Source of the DNA: Phytophthora sp. 'mugwort' | Lineage: Eukaryota > Oomycota > Peronosporomycetes > Peronosporales > Peronosporaceae | DNA length: 64,000 nucleotides | Reading direction: 5' to 3' | Assembly: GCA_033558025.1 (NCBI GenBank) | Contig: JAUCEF010000017.1 | Location: 2,914,001 to 2,978,000, forward strand | Shown here: one piece after another, positions 20,744 through 30,938 of the stretch | Numbering within the stretch: position 1 is the stretch's first letter | Layout: each line of letters opens with the position of its first letter | Translations under genes and position numbers: made by a program | The notes under the pieces: generated by a model | Seen by the model: only the letters and a program-made list of their open reading frames with translations | Databases searched by the model: none | Told to the model about the DNA's origin: nothing

Positions 20744-23461
20744 CTAAATAACGGAGTTGCGCCGGATGTAAAGTGATGGATGAGGCGGCTGCAAGCTTCC
20801 TCCTCTTGAGCTGTGCGAGAAACGACCCGGAGACCTGCTCTTCTTTCTGCTGCGATGAGACGGTGACGATAGTGGTGTACGCGTCTTGCGATGACGACGA
20901 CGGAGCAACATGGAGAGTGCAATTGACACAGTCACGGCAAACGAAACGTAGATTTCAGGCTTGGATATCGTCGCAAGCACTCTGGGGAGCATGTCCTCTG
21001 TAGCTCTAGCGATATTGTGCTCAAAGAGACACGATGAAATCCGGCGCCTTGGAGAGCCGCAATGCTCGACCAGGTTGCATATCGTTCCTTCAAGCATGTG
21101 ACACGACAACTGCATCGAAAGATGCGGAGTATCACACGAAATCTTCTGCGTCATTCCAGCTTGGGCGTCAATCATGGTAATCGGATCATACTCCGGCACC
21201 ACAGCGAAATTACGGTGGTGCAGGCTTGCACGGTCAACCTTCATCGACATTCCACCAATATGGTGGACCAATTTACTGTAGCTTTGCACAAACCCAGGCG
21301 GTGAAAACGTAACCGAGGTCGTCCCGACGATGGAACCGACAAGACGCGCGATACCACCACCCATGGAGTGACCCGTAAGCACAACCTTGCGGTCCGTGAG
21401 AGATGTAACGTAGTCCAAAAGCTCGTGATAATACCACGACTCGTGTCGCAACCCAAACAGCCCGATCATCTCACTGTATAGCTCAATCAATGTAGAGAAT
21501 GTTACGTCAGGCCAAATGCGAATGGTTGGAAAAATTGACGACAGCACCGAAAACACCACAGGCTCGAAAAACATCTTCACATCCTCCACGAAGTCTGTGA
21601 ATCTCCAAATGTCTGTGCCTCGTACCGAAATCACACTTGTGTTAAGCTTCGGGATGTAAGCCTCGAAAAAGTCCAGCTTTGACCCGGTCTTGGTATTCAA
21701 CGCAGGCAGGTGCACGTGGACGTCTCCCAACTCGTTGTCAAAAATGGTTGCAACGAACTCGGCCGTGTCATTGGACAACGGGTTAAAGTAGGCAGCTTCG
21801 GCAAAGAAAGCCAAATCGATCAGACTCAGCCCATTCCAGCGATTTGAGCAGCTTGCGTAGAGCGGGTCATCCACCGTGATCGCAGGATTGGTCTCATTGG
21901 CAAGACCGAGGTGCAATTTCACTACCCCCGTATGGTGAATGTGGATCGAGTTGTCTTCGTACTCCACCGACGTGGCATCAGGGAACCACTTCGCGCTCTT
22001 CTGTAGCACTGAGAGGACACTGAACCCCGAAATGGCGCCCACGAACAGCAGCAATACAGCAATCGCAAGGTACACAACTTTTTTGGCTGTACGATGGCCC
22101 AGAAGTGGGTGTTTCTTGTCGGATGAAGTCTCTTGCAGCATTTGTTGCAGGGATTTTCCCATCTCGCTCAACGATGAAGCGGCTTCTGAGCGCAAGAAGC
22201 GGTCAAACAAGAACAGACCCACTACAACGAAGACATGGGGCTTCTCCGTCATCTCGGAGCCAATAAATATGATGGCCGAGATGCATAGTGCGAGGGGGCC
22301 GTCGATAAGCACTGCGCGCGCGCTCAGCAGACTCACCATTCGAAGACAAATGAGCGAGACAACGTAAATCGACGGTAGCAACAAGTTGATGATGGTAAGC
22401 TCTAGCTGTGCGTGAACAAAGCCCATGTTCGGATGCACGCACGCTCGGAAAAACACAATCCCCTGACCGACAACGAAGGTGAACTTGAGCCGCTCGAAAA
22501 AGCCAGAAAGCGCCTTTTTGTTGGAATCGCAGTCGCGCACGTTGGGGAGCGTGAAGCATGTGATCGCGAGAAACCAGAGAATCCATCCCACGAGCATTGT
22601 CATGCCAAATATTTCCCACTGGTAGTTCGTGTGGTCGCTCAGTGGCGTGATCTTTAGACCAAAGTGGCGCGCACTCCACTCGACAGTCCACAACGCGCCC
22701 AAGAAGTTCATTCCTAGCAACCATCCGCCCAAGAGAAACGTCTTAATCGTGCCAAGTCCAGCCAGCGCTGAGCGCCAGCGAGGCAGGATCTCGAGACAGA
22801 GCTGAATAAATTGGCAGATCGCAATCGCAGTCGATATACGCAGTGCACGCTGGAACACCGGGTGCTTATCGGTCAACAACTTCAGGTAAGACTCTTCGCA
22901 CATGACTTGAACCAGCGATGACGACTGTTGCAGCACCGCGCTGCTACAGTGCGAAGGTACCATTATCAAACTAGGCAGAATGATCAGCATGGGCATAGCG
23001 ACTGTAAGGATCACCGCTTGTGGCCGACACTCGCAAGCAATGATACGTCGAATAAGCGGGAAATTTTGCAGCGACTGCCACGTGAGGATCCAGGTTGCCC
23101 GTCCGAAAGACAGAACAATGCCCATAACCGACACGTACACTACCAGCACGCAGATGGCTTGGGTGAACGGCATCGTGACAATCGTGCTCATATTTTCACC
23201 CAGAACAGCCCCGACATTGAACAAGAATCCCCACAAAATCGCCAGCGCTTGCATCATGACGTACGCGAAGAAGAACGAGACGATCGTGCGCGAGCTCTCG
23301 ATGCGCTTGAACACCAGCCTCGGGAGCCCCACAAACAGCATGCGCAGCGCGGCTTCCCAGCGTAAAATGCCCTCAAAGTAACGTCGACGCCAAAGCACCA
23401 GCTGCGTGGAGCGGAAGGCGTTCAGCCTGCGCCGAGGAAACGTCGACGAGCGTCGGTTCAT
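20744..23461 (-). CDS. Polytopic membrane protein with C-terminal class-3 lipase domain
   Basis: Predicted acyl hydrolase (triacylglycerol or phospholipid lipase) embedded in membrane. The N-terminal two thirds hold about nine hydrophobic helices. The C-terminal third is an alpha/beta-hydrolase of the lipase-3 type, with nucleophile GHSMGGG, a candidate Asp in VPEYDPITMID and a candidate His in LSCHMLEGTICNL, an arrangement reminiscent of the Atg15 family. One more helix (IYVSFAVTVSIALSMLL) and a basic Ser/Arg tail follow. ATG 23461 gives 905 aa. The frame stays open about 170 nt further upstream without another ATG, with a Pro/Lys-rich stretch containing FVWDQATGQQF, so an unplaced upstream exon is possible. 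Substrate is unknown. Confidence 0.82.
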   Translation of the reverse strand: MNRRSSTFPRRRLNAFRSTQLVLWRRRYFEGILRWEAALRMLFVGLPRLVFKRIESSRTIVSFFFAYVMMQALAILWGFLFNVGAVLGENMSTIVTMPFTQAICVLVVYVSVMGIVLSFGRATWILTWQSLQNFPLIRRIIACECRPQAVILTVAMPMLIILPSLIMVPSHCSSAVLQQSSSLVQVMCEESYLKLLTDKHPVFQRALRISTAIAICQFIQLCLEILPRWRSALAGLGTIKTFLLGGWLLGMNFLGALWTVEWSARHFGLKITPLSDHTNYQWEIFGMTMLVGWILWFLAITCFTLPNVRDCDSNKKALSGFFERLKFTFVVGQGIVFFRACVHPNMGFVHAQLELTIINLLLPSIYVVSLICLRMVSLLSARAVLIDGPLALCISAIIFIGSEMTEKPHVFVVVGLFLFDRFLRSEAASSLSEMGKSLQQMLQETSSDKKHPLLGHRTAKKVVYLAIAVLLLFVGAISGFSVLSVLQKSAKWFPDATSVEYEDNSIHIHHTGVVKLHLGLANETNPAITVDDPLYASCSNRWNGLSLIDLAFFAEAAYFNPLSNDTAEFVATIFDNELGDVHVHLPALNTKTGSKLDFFEAYIPKLNTSVISVRGTDIWRFTDFVEDVKMFFEPVVFSVLSSIFPTIRIWPDVTFSTLIELYSEMIGLFGLRHESWYYHELLDYVTSLTDRKVVLTGHSMGGGIARLVGSIVGTTSVTFSPPGFVQSYSKLVHHIGGMSMKVDRASLHHRNFAVVPEYDPITMIDAQAGMTQKISCDTPHLSMQLSCHMLEGTICNLVEHCGSPRRRISSCLFEHNIARATEDMLPRVLATISKPEIYVSFAVTVSIALSMLLRRRHRKTRTPLSSPSHRSRKKSRSPGRFSHSSRGGSLQPPHPSLYIRRNSVI

Positions 23462-25299
23462 GTGATTGTTGCTGTTCTTCTTCTTCTTCGTCTTCGGCTT
23501 CGGAGCGTCGAACTGTTGGCCGGTCGCTTGATCCCAGACGAAAGATGCAGGCTCCGGCTCGGGGAGCGACAAAGGACGTGATGGTCGTGAGCTCTTCGTG
23601 ATGAAGACGGTGTGTAGCTCGCACGTTTGACGGGGGCACCTGCTCGGGGCTCCGTCCAGTTATATTCTGAGAGTGCGTTCTCTCTTATGCCAGCCGGACG
23701 AGCGTCGCCTTAGAGGCTTCTCGATGCTTCTCCGCTCTCTGCCAGCAACGGGACTTCTGAGTCTCAGCGTCTCTTAAGCTCCTGTGGCTTTTAGCGATTT
23801 GATTAGCGGGTGATGGGAGCAACTCGCGTCGTTTGGATACCAGCTTTGTACACGACTCATATTCGACCAATCGCAAATATTGGAAAGGTGTTTTGGCCAA
23901 TAAAAAAACAGGAGTGCGTATCCATGCCGATGTCATCATAGGAGCTAGGGCTTAAGCGTCACGTGCGCCATGCTAGCCCATTTTGCTAGTTGGTGAACTG
24001 CAGGCGCATGAGCTTCCTGCGCTCGTTAAGACAGAGATTGCAATGGCAGATACGTGTAGCAGCACCCCTCCATCTCACTGGCCTGTGGATACGACTTTTG
24101 GCCGGCCAATCAATGAGCTTTGAGAAAGTTGAAGCAAGTGCGCGGCCGACGTAGCGTGGGTTCGCACCGCACAGCGCTGGCAACGCAGCGGGAATTTATG
24201 AATTTAAATATCTTCATTAACTAGGTGAACTTTTCGCTATCGGGTCGCTTAGGCAGAGAACGATTGCTGCTGATTCATGCCATGCGCGGACGCCATGGTG
24301 CGCGCGGTTGTACAGTAAGGATCGAGCTTCTGTGTCTACGTAATCGCCTGCGACTTACCGTTGTGTCCTCGACAGTTGGTAAATGTACATGGGTACTGGA
24401 CGACGGGAATAGTGCTCTAGCCATTCCGTTTCCCTGCGAATATTCGTCAACGCGATTGCGAGAGCCTTGTCGATTCACAAAATAGTGATCTACATTTGCC
24501 CCCCCCCCCCACCTCGTGCTGCTCGTGGCAAGCTTGATAAGTGTCGTGCTTGTGTGTCTCTCTTGAGACTGTCGCAGGCGGCCATGAGTATTCCACGCCC
24601 GTTGCCTTCTGTAAAAAGCGGGCGCCCGTTTGAATGACAGCGCGCAGCCCTTGCTGTGGCGATGTCAGCGACTAATGTAGCGTGCCGCAGCCTGGTATGA
24701 AGACTGTCAGCCTCGATGCGAGAGAATAAACTTTAGAGGTGCTGTGCTTCTCAGTTACAGTATCTTCGCATACGTGGACCCGAGCCGCGTGTGTACAGTA
24801 GTCGTCTTTGCAATCCGTGCAGAGGCTGCAAAGAGGCGCTGTCGGAGCTCTACAAAGTGCGTCCACGGCGGACCGATTGCAGCGAGGGCTGCTCGCCGCC
24901 ACCACTTTTTCCGTGGCGGCAACACGTCGGGGTTAAACCATCGAGCGCGAAATGGCAAACTTCCGGTAGCAATCCTACTCGGTAGTCAACCTCATCATCT
25001 TGCCAAGGTTGAGGGGTACGCGCCACCGAAATGTGATCGCATATAAATACCTAACGTTAAATGGTATTTGCATTTATCGACCTGTTTATTCCTATAATTT
25101 GCTCGATACCTGCTATCTACCATATTATGCTTTGTCACAGCATACTGGTATCCGCGCTTCCATCCTCTTCAATACATACATATACCCTGTCAACACCCCT
25201 CCACACTTCAACCCCACCGGATGACGCGCAACCTCTCACAATTTTGCGCACTCGTTGTGCCCATAACGTCAGCCGTAGCTCCCGCCCCCCCCGATGGAT
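23462..25299. other. Long intergenic region
   Basis: About 1.8 kb between the divergent lipase and isomerase genes. Short frames on both strands show no family signal. The only features noted are the possible 5' extension of the lipase (to ~23,630), an AT-rich patch near 24,195-24,225, and a run of 12 C at 24499-24510. No tRNA fold was recognised. Confidence 0.5.
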
Positions 25300-25313
25300 C
25301 TCATTCCGCAATT
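25300..25313 (+). promoter_or_regulatory. Oomycete-type initiator (Inr) of the isomerase gene
   Basis: CTCATTCCGCAATT matches the oomycete core promoter element GCTCATTYYNCAWTTT and lies about 50 nt before the ATG at 25364, a normal 5' leader length in these organisms. Confidence 0.75.
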
Positions 25314-25363
25314 AGCTCTCAAGCTCGCAGGTCTCCATTTAGCACCACCAACACTTATCATCA

Positions 25364-27034
25364 ATGATCAACGACACGCCCGCCTGGAAGGCTCTGGCCG
25401 AGCACGCCGCCGAGATCAAGGCCACGCACCTGCGCGAGCTCCTGGCCGACGATGCGCGTAATGCCGCCATGCGCACGGAGCAGCAGGGCATCTATCTCGA
25501 CTTCTCGCGCCAGAACGCCACCACCAAGACGCTGGACCTGCTGTTCGAGCTAGCCGAGACCGCTGAGCTCAAGAAGAAGCTGCAGGCCATCGCATCGGGT
25601 GAGCACGTGAACACCACGGAGGACCGCGCCGTCATGCATATGGCCCTGCGCGCACCCAAGGGCGAGAAGATCGTCGTGGACGGCCGCGACGTCGTGCCCG
25701 ACGTGCACGAGGTGCTGGACGCCATTCACGCCTTCTCTGCTAAGGTGCGCGAAGGAAAGTTTGTGGGCGCCACGGGTAAGCAGCTCAAGAACGTCATCTC
25801 CATCGGCATCGGCGGTAGCTACCTCGGCCCCGAGTTCGTGTTCGAGGCCCTACGCCACGAACCCGTGGCCAAGGCCGCCGCTGAGGGCCGCAATCTTCGC
25901 TTCCTGGCCAATGTGGACCCTGTAGACGTTGCTCGCGCCACCAGCGGCCTCAACCCCGAGGAGACCCTCGTGGTGGTCGTGTCCAAGACCTTCACCACCG
26001 CCGAGACCATGCTGAATGCCCGCACGCTGCGCAAGTGGCTCGTGGATGACCTCTCCAAGAAGGACTGCAGCGAGGCGGACGCCGTCTCCAAGCACATGGT
26101 GGCTGCCAGCTCGGCTGTGCCGCTTGTGCAGCAGTTCGGTATTGATCGTGCCAACATATTTGGCTTCTGGGATTGGGTTGGCGGCCGCTACAGCGTGACG
26201 AGCGCCGTTGGCATCCTGCCTCTGGCCCTGCAGTACGGCTTCGACATCACGGAAAAGTTTCTGGCTGGCGCCCACGCTATGGACAAGCATTTGCTTGAGA
26301 CCCCGCTGCGTAACAACCTGCCGGTGATCATGGGTCTGCTCGGCGTGTGGAACTCGTCGTTCCTGGGCCACAGCTCGCGTGCTCTACTGCCGTACTCACA
26401 GGCGCTGCTGCGTTTCGCCGCCCACATCCAGCAGGTGGACATGGAGAGTAACGGTAAGCGCGTGACCATGGAGGGCGTGGACCTACCGTTCCAGGCTGGC
26501 GAGGTAAATTTCGGAGAGCCCGGTACGAACGGCCAGCACTCATTCTACCAGCTCATCCACCAAGGCCGCGTAGTGCCGTGCGACTTCCTGGGCTTCTGCG
26601 AATCGCAGAACCCCGTACTGCTTGCCGGCGAGCCCGTGTCCAACCACGACGAGCTCATGTCGAACTTCTTTGCCCAGCCAGACGCTCTGGCCCGTGGCAA
26701 GTCGATCGAGGACCTGAAGGCCGAGGGCGTGCCAGAGAAGCTCCAGAACCACAAGCTTTTCCCGGGCAACCGGCCGTCGATCTCGCTGTTGTTCAAAAAA
26801 CTGGATGCGTACACGGCCGGCCAGCTGCTTGCTTTGTACGAGCACCGCACGGTGGTGCAGGGCGCTATCTGGGGCATTAACAGCTTCGACCAGTGGGGAG
26901 TGGAGCTCGGCAAGGTGCTCGCCAAGCAGGTGCGCTCGCAGCTGAACGCCACGCGCACGGAGAACGCCCCCGTCAAAGGCTTCAACAGCGCCACCACCAG
27001 CATGCTGGAGGCGTACCTGGCGTACAAGGCTTAA
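25364..27034 (+). CDS. Glucose-6-phosphate isomerase
   Basis: Interconverts glucose-6-phosphate and fructose-6-phosphate in glycolysis and gluconeogenesis. Single exon, 556 aa, full length for the family. Family signatures are present: [42 protein letters not shown] and the C-terminal [16 protein letters not shown]. Catalytic Glu and His sit in the expected blocks. There is no targeting presequence and the end (YKA) is not a peroxisomal signal, so the enzyme is presumably cytosolic. The frame is strongly GC-rich at third positions, unlike its flanks, suggesting high expression. The antisense strand is open in places as a by-product. Confidence 0.97.
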   Translation: MINDTPAWKALAEHAAEIKATHLRELLADDARNAAMRTEQQGIYLDFSRQNATTKTLDLLFELAETAELKKKLQAIASGEHVNTTEDRAVMHMALRAPKGEKIVVDGRDVVPDVHEVLDAIHAFSAKVREGKFVGATGKQLKNVISIGIGGSYLGPEFVFEALRHEPVAKAAAEGRNLRFLANVDPVDVARATSGLNPEETLVVVVSKTFTTAETMLNARTLRKWLVDDLSKKDCSEADAVSKHMVAASSAVPLVQQFGIDRANIFGFWDWVGGRYSVTSAVGILPLALQYGFDITEKFLAGAHAMDKHLLETPLRNNLPVIMGLLGVWNSSFLGHSSRALLPYSQALLRFAAHIQQVDMESNGKRVTMEGVDLPFQAGEVNFGEPGTNGQHSFYQLIHQGRVVPCDFLGFCESQNPVLLAGEPVSNHDELMSNFFAQPDALARGKSIEDLKAEGVPEKLQNHKLFPGNRPSISLLFKKLDAYTAGQLLALYEHRTVVQGAIWGINSFDQWGVELGKVLAKQVRSQLNATRTENAPVKGFNSATTSMLEAYLAYKA

Positions 27035-27184
27035 ACCATAACTTAGCTGCAAAAGACTTTGACACGAGTCTTCTCCTTAGGACTACCTTGGTAATCTGCT
27101 TTGCTTGTTTTCTCATATCAAATGGTCATAACTATCTCTAAAAACATGATTCGTTTTCTAATACTAGAGTAGTATTATTAAAGA

Positions 27185-27209
27185 TTACTAGTAGTATTAC
27201 TACTAGTAA
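27185..27209. repeat. Perfect 12-bp-arm palindrome in AT-rich spacer
   Basis: TTACTAGTAGTA, one central T, then its exact reverse complement TACTACTAGTAA. It lies about 150 bp after the isomerase stop within AT-rich DNA and could mark 3'-end formation or be a small inverted-repeat relic. Confidence 0.6.
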
Positions 27210-27334
27210 GCTTTATACTTTTTTAGAATAAGTACTTAAAAGTATACATGCTCAGCTACACGACGGAACACAGTGCCCACTTCAACTTCCTTTTTATACC
27301 GCCCGCGACAGAAACATCTGCCCATAGATCGCAA

Positions 27335-28213
27335 ATGGAGACGAGCTCACCCACCTCCAATCCGCAGTTCGTGTCCGTGACGACCCCGTTGGGCACCAAG
27401 AAGATGACGCTCGCTCCATTCGGCAGCGCTGTCCCATCCAAGCCAAAAACGCGTCAGAAGAAGCGCAAGACCGTCGACGTCTCCTCCTCCTCCGCCTCCA
27501 GTAGCTCCTCAAGTTCCAGGCCCTCCCAGGCTCCACGCAACGCTCCGTCCAATAATACTTGGCTCAGTAACTTACAGCAGCGCGGAGGCTTCTGGGGTGA
27601 CGCCTATTGGTACGATCTGCAGCTGGAGAGAAGGATGCCTCAGGCCAAGTCCATGCTGACGGAGCTGGTGCTGGCGCTGCCTCCGTGTGGCGATAAGCGC
27701 GTGTTGGATCTCTGTGCAGGCAGCGGTCGAGCCTCAGCTGCAGTGCTTGAAGCTTATCCGACGGTCAAGCTGGTCCTGGTCGACGCATCGGAGCAGAGGC
27801 TGATGATGGCGGCACAGAGGCTCGAAGCGGTGCAACACGGGGCCAGTAAGAGAGCCGAGTTTGTGATGAAGATGGTGACGTCCAGCGAGACGACAGAGCT
27901 TTGTGACGAGCCTGTGGAGCTTGTCGTAGCCTGTCTGGCCTTCCACGTGCTCACGGAGAAGCCGACGCACTACGCGCAAGACGACGCAGAGGAGAAGACG
28001 ACGATGACCGTCGAGGACCAGTACGAGCAACTCTTTCGAGCGACGTGGAGAGCGCTACAGCCAGGTGGACACGTCGTCTTTGCTGACCATGTGGGCCAAT
28101 TAGCGCTGTTGAAGCAGTTGAAGGCACTAGAGAGAGCGGGATTTCAAGACGTGGACTGTGCATGGCGTCAAGACGACTCCTTTGTCGCTGGAGGCCGCAA
28201 ACCACTTCCTTAA
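27335..28213 (+). CDS. Class I SAM-dependent methyltransferase-like protein
   Basis: About 292 aa from ATG 27335; an in-frame ATG at 27248 would add 29 residues. The N-terminus is disordered, with a basic patch (KPKTRQKKRKT) and a Ser run of about 15 residues. The methyltransferase fold follows: motif I VLDLCAGSGRAS (SAM-binding glycine loop), an acidic strand end in LVLVDASEQ, motif IV-like VELVVACLAFHVL, and the post-I LRPGG-type block LQPGGHVVFADH. The substrate cannot be read from sequence. The basic patch may be a nuclear signal (inference). Confidence 0.75.
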   Translation: METSSPTSNPQFVSVTTPLGTKKMTLAPFGSAVPSKPKTRQKKRKTVDVSSSSASSSSSSSRPSQAPRNAPSNNTWLSNLQQRGGFWGDAYWYDLQLERRMPQAKSMLTELVLALPPCGDKRVLDLCAGSGRASAAVLEAYPTVKLVLVDASEQRLMMAAQRLEAVQHGASKRAEFVMKMVTSSETTELCDEPVELVVACLAFHVLTEKPTHYAQDDAEEKTTMTVEDQYEQLFRATWRALQPGGHVVFADHVGQLALLKQLKALERAGFQDVDCAWRQDDSFVAGGRKPLP

Positions 28214-28310
28214 ATCGGCCTAAACACCCGTGACTGAAGGCTTGGAGGCTTTATAATTGGAATTTCACTTTAATTTTGCTCAGGTCGTCCGCTCCTGTCT
28301 TGCTAGCGCC

Positions 28311-28322
28311 TCATTCCGTCGT
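28311..28322 (+). promoter_or_regulatory. Possible oomycete initiator of the RCC1 gene
   Basis: TCATTCCGTCGT shares the TCATTYY core of the oomycete initiator and lies 32 nt before ATG 28343. The downstream half deviates from consensus. Confidence 0.4.
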
Positions 28323-28342
28323 ACTGCTTGTTGGCAGCTACC

Positions 28343-30862
28343 ATGCCCCACCCTGCAAGTCGCAATGGGTCTCTTTCTACCAAGCCGAACTATGGGCTTC
28401 TAGTACGTCGTGCTGGTCTAACTCCTGGCGTAGCGTGTGTTGTGGTCAGCCCAGCTTCAGTGATTGTGACGGTGGGCGGGATAGCAGCTTTTTATTCCGT
28501 CGCGCTGCGATGCACCAGTGCCCCAGAGCAAGCTGTGACAGTATCGCCAGTAAATCTCCCTTCTGGACTGCGAGTGCTGCCGTTGTCGCACGTCTTCACG
28601 CAAGAGAATTGGAGAGAACCTCAGTATTTTCGTGTGGTAGCTGTTCACAGCGGCGTCTCTGAAGAACTGCGAGGTGGTGCGGCTCTTATTGAGCACAGTG
28701 CGAGTAGTCTAGATCCTCGCTTCCATGGTCGACGAGTCCTGCATCTTCCAAGCTCAGTACAGGCTCATGTAAGTCCTCGTGACGGCTACTGTCTCTTTGC
28801 CACGGGGAAAACTACAGCGACCGCTTCACAGCAGCTTCCGATTAAGTTAAAGCCGAAACAGCCGTTGACGTTGCATGAATTCACAGAGATAGAGCTACGA
28901 CGCAGTACACTGGGAGCTCGACCGTTAGTGGCTCGATGCTCCATTCTCGTACCAAAGGCAGCAGGAACTTTGGCAGCAGTAGCAGCCGTGGAAGCTGCGA
29001 ACTTAGCAGTCGCACAAGCTGCGCAGCATCAGTCGCGTCGGAGACTTTCAGCTGCTACAACTGTCGTGAAGGCTATGGAGGCGAAGGCCAAGATGGGGAC
29101 AGTAGAGGAACCCGCGACGGCTACAAGAGCACCTCTGGATCATAGCAACGCTCTCGTGAAGCTCACGAGTTATGGAGACAAGACATTAGCGCTGTATCAC
29201 GACGGCGAGATGCTCGTGCTAGGAGCTCATGAGGTGTCTTGTTCCGCTAGGAATTCGCGTCGAGAGAGCGGCATGAATGAAGCGTTAAGTCGGATGCTAC
29301 TCGACGTTGCTTGTGGGGACAAACACGGCGTGGGTGTGAGCGAACAAGGCTATTTACTGACGTGGGGTGAAGTCAAAGACCCTCGTAGTAATGTGCCAAG
29401 TAGTGGCAAGGAGATGTCGACAATACTCCCAAGAGTAGTGCAGTCGCTACTACACAAACATATCGTACAGGTGGCATGCGGTGCCAGCCACAGTTTCGCG
29501 CTCGCTGAAGACGGCGACCTGTTTTCGTGGGGTATTGGCCGTAGTGGCGCTCTGGGTCACGGTTTGAACGTTCATGAACAAACGTATGAGAGTGTCAAGT
29601 CACCGATGGAAGTATTAGCACTTAAAGGTCGACGCGTAGTGCAGATTGCATGTGGAGAGATGCACAGCGTGGCGTTGCTGCTAAATGGTGAACTTCTAAC
29701 CTGTGGACAGCGAGAACACGGTCGTCTTGGCCGACGACTTGGACGTACCGTTAATGACAAAGCACGAGCAGCTTCAGACGTGGTAGATGATGACGAGTGC
29801 TCGTCGTGGTTTGCGCCCGTTGTCTTCCCACATGACGGTGTTCGATGCACGTACGTCGCTTGTGGTGCAGCTCATACACTCGTGGTCGGTGGATCTCATG
29901 AACTTTATGCTTTTGGGTGGAATTCAAGCGGTCAACTCGGTGTTGGAGACTGTCGAGATCGCTTCATACCGACCCGTGTAGCGTACTTTGATGCAGTGTC
30001 TCCGTCTCGTGGTGGTCCGTTGCCTTCATTGAACATCGCGTCCGTGGCTGCTGGCAAGCTTCACTCGTTGGTTTCATCTCCTGATGGTCGACTATTTGCC
30101 TGGGGGAATGATGAGATGGGACAATGTGGCTTACACTCGTGTCCTCAAATCTACACACTGCCACACCTTGTGACGTCGTTGATTGGACTGCGCGTGACAC
30201 AAGTTGCAGCAGGTCAAGCTCACTCGGTAGTGCTCACGAGCCATGCGCAGCGACATCTCGAGACGCTGGAACGCACTCAACCGACTCAATATGCACAGCT
30301 TGTGGATCATTATGAGACTTCAGTCAAGGACGATTCAGTACGACGAGCACTAGTGCTTGAGCGTGCTCGTCGGTGTCAATTCGAGCGAGCGACTGCTGCC
30401 AGACGCCGTACGCCACCTGTAGACCCAGCTATCGCGGCAGTAGCCAAGATACTTGAGCTCCAGTCGTTGGTGGCGCAAGACACGGCTTTAGATGAAGAGC
30501 TCACGAGTGGGAACTTCAGTGAAGCTGCAGTACAGCGAGTGCGTTGCTCCAGTGCGTCAATGGTGCGTCAAGCTCGGCTTACCGTGCTGCAAGCGCCGCT
30601 CGCGACGACTTCATTGATTCAAAAGCCTGTCTCGTCACTCAACCTTGCAGCACCACGAAGACCCAAAAGTGCTGCTATCCACCGCCGACGACAAAAACCT
30701 ACTTCATGTAGTCGACAATTGACAGCTGCAATTGTGAACCAAAAGGCCTCACGAGCAACATTTGTTGCTGGCACTCTCGCGTTCCCACCGTCTCGACCGA
30801 ACTCGGCGCCTTGCAGGTCAACAATGAGAGCAGCAGAGCCAGCAGCATGCAGTCAAATATGA
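28343..30862 (+). CDS. RCC1-repeat (beta-propeller) protein
   Basis: Single exon, 839 aa from ATG 28343 (ACCATGC context). The N-terminal ~260 residues resemble no domain I know. An RCC1-type propeller follows (~270-640), with at least five recognisable blades: VACGDKHGVGVSEQGYLLTWG, VACGASHSFALAEDGDLFSWG, IACGEMHSVALLLNGELLTCG, VACGAAHTLVV...LYAFGWNSSGQLG, and VAAGKLHSLV...LFAWGNDEMGQCG. The C-terminal ~200 residues are basic and low-complexity. RCC1 propellers serve as Ran exchange factors or general interaction platforms. The repeats are divergent and the flanks long, so true Ran-GEF activity should not be assumed. Confidence 0.85.
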   Translation: MPHPASRNGSLSTKPNYGLLVRRAGLTPGVACVVVSPASVIVTVGGIAAFYSVALRCTSAPEQAVTVSPVNLPSGLRVLPLSHVFTQENWREPQYFRVVAVHSGVSEELRGGAALIEHSASSLDPRFHGRRVLHLPSSVQAHVSPRDGYCLFATGKTTATASQQLPIKLKPKQPLTLHEFTEIELRRSTLGARPLVARCSILVPKAAGTLAAVAAVEAANLAVAQAAQHQSRRRLSAATTVVKAMEAKAKMGTVEEPATATRAPLDHSNALVKLTSYGDKTLALYHDGEMLVLGAHEVSCSARNSRRESGMNEALSRMLLDVACGDKHGVGVSEQGYLLTWGEVKDPRSNVPSSGKEMSTILPRVVQSLLHKHIVQVACGASHSFALAEDGDLFSWGIGRSGALGHGLNVHEQTYESVKSPMEVLALKGRRVVQIACGEMHSVALLLNGELLTCGQREHGRLGRRLGRTVNDKARAASDVVDDDECSSWFAPVVFPHDGVRCTYVACGAAHTLVVGGSHELYAFGWNSSGQLGVGDCRDRFIPTRVAYFDAVSPSRGGPLPSLNIASVAAGKLHSLVSSPDGRLFAWGNDEMGQCGLHSCPQIYTLPHLVTSLIGLRVTQVAAGQAHSVVLTSHAQRHLETLERTQPTQYAQLVDHYETSVKDDSVRRALVLERARRCQFERATAARRRTPPVDPAIAAVAKILELQSLVAQDTALDEELTSGNFSEAAVQRVRCSSASMVRQARLTVLQAPLATTSLIQKPVSSLNLAAPRRPKSAAIHRRRQKPTSCSRQLTAAIVNQKASRATFVAGTLAFPPSRPNSAPCRSTMRAAEPAACSQI

Positions 30863-30938
30863 CAGTCACCACTTGAATTTTACTCAGCTATTATTATGCG
30901 TTAACGGCCCGTGTGGGGACAACAAGTCGTGAGTTACC

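Noticed and set aside
24499..24510. Run of 12 C as a possible regulatory element
   Set aside because: Simple mononucleotide tract with no supporting context.
25850..27052. Several 90-170-codon minus-strand frames
   Set aside because: Antisense to glucose-6-phosphate isomerase; produced by its GC-rich third codon positions.
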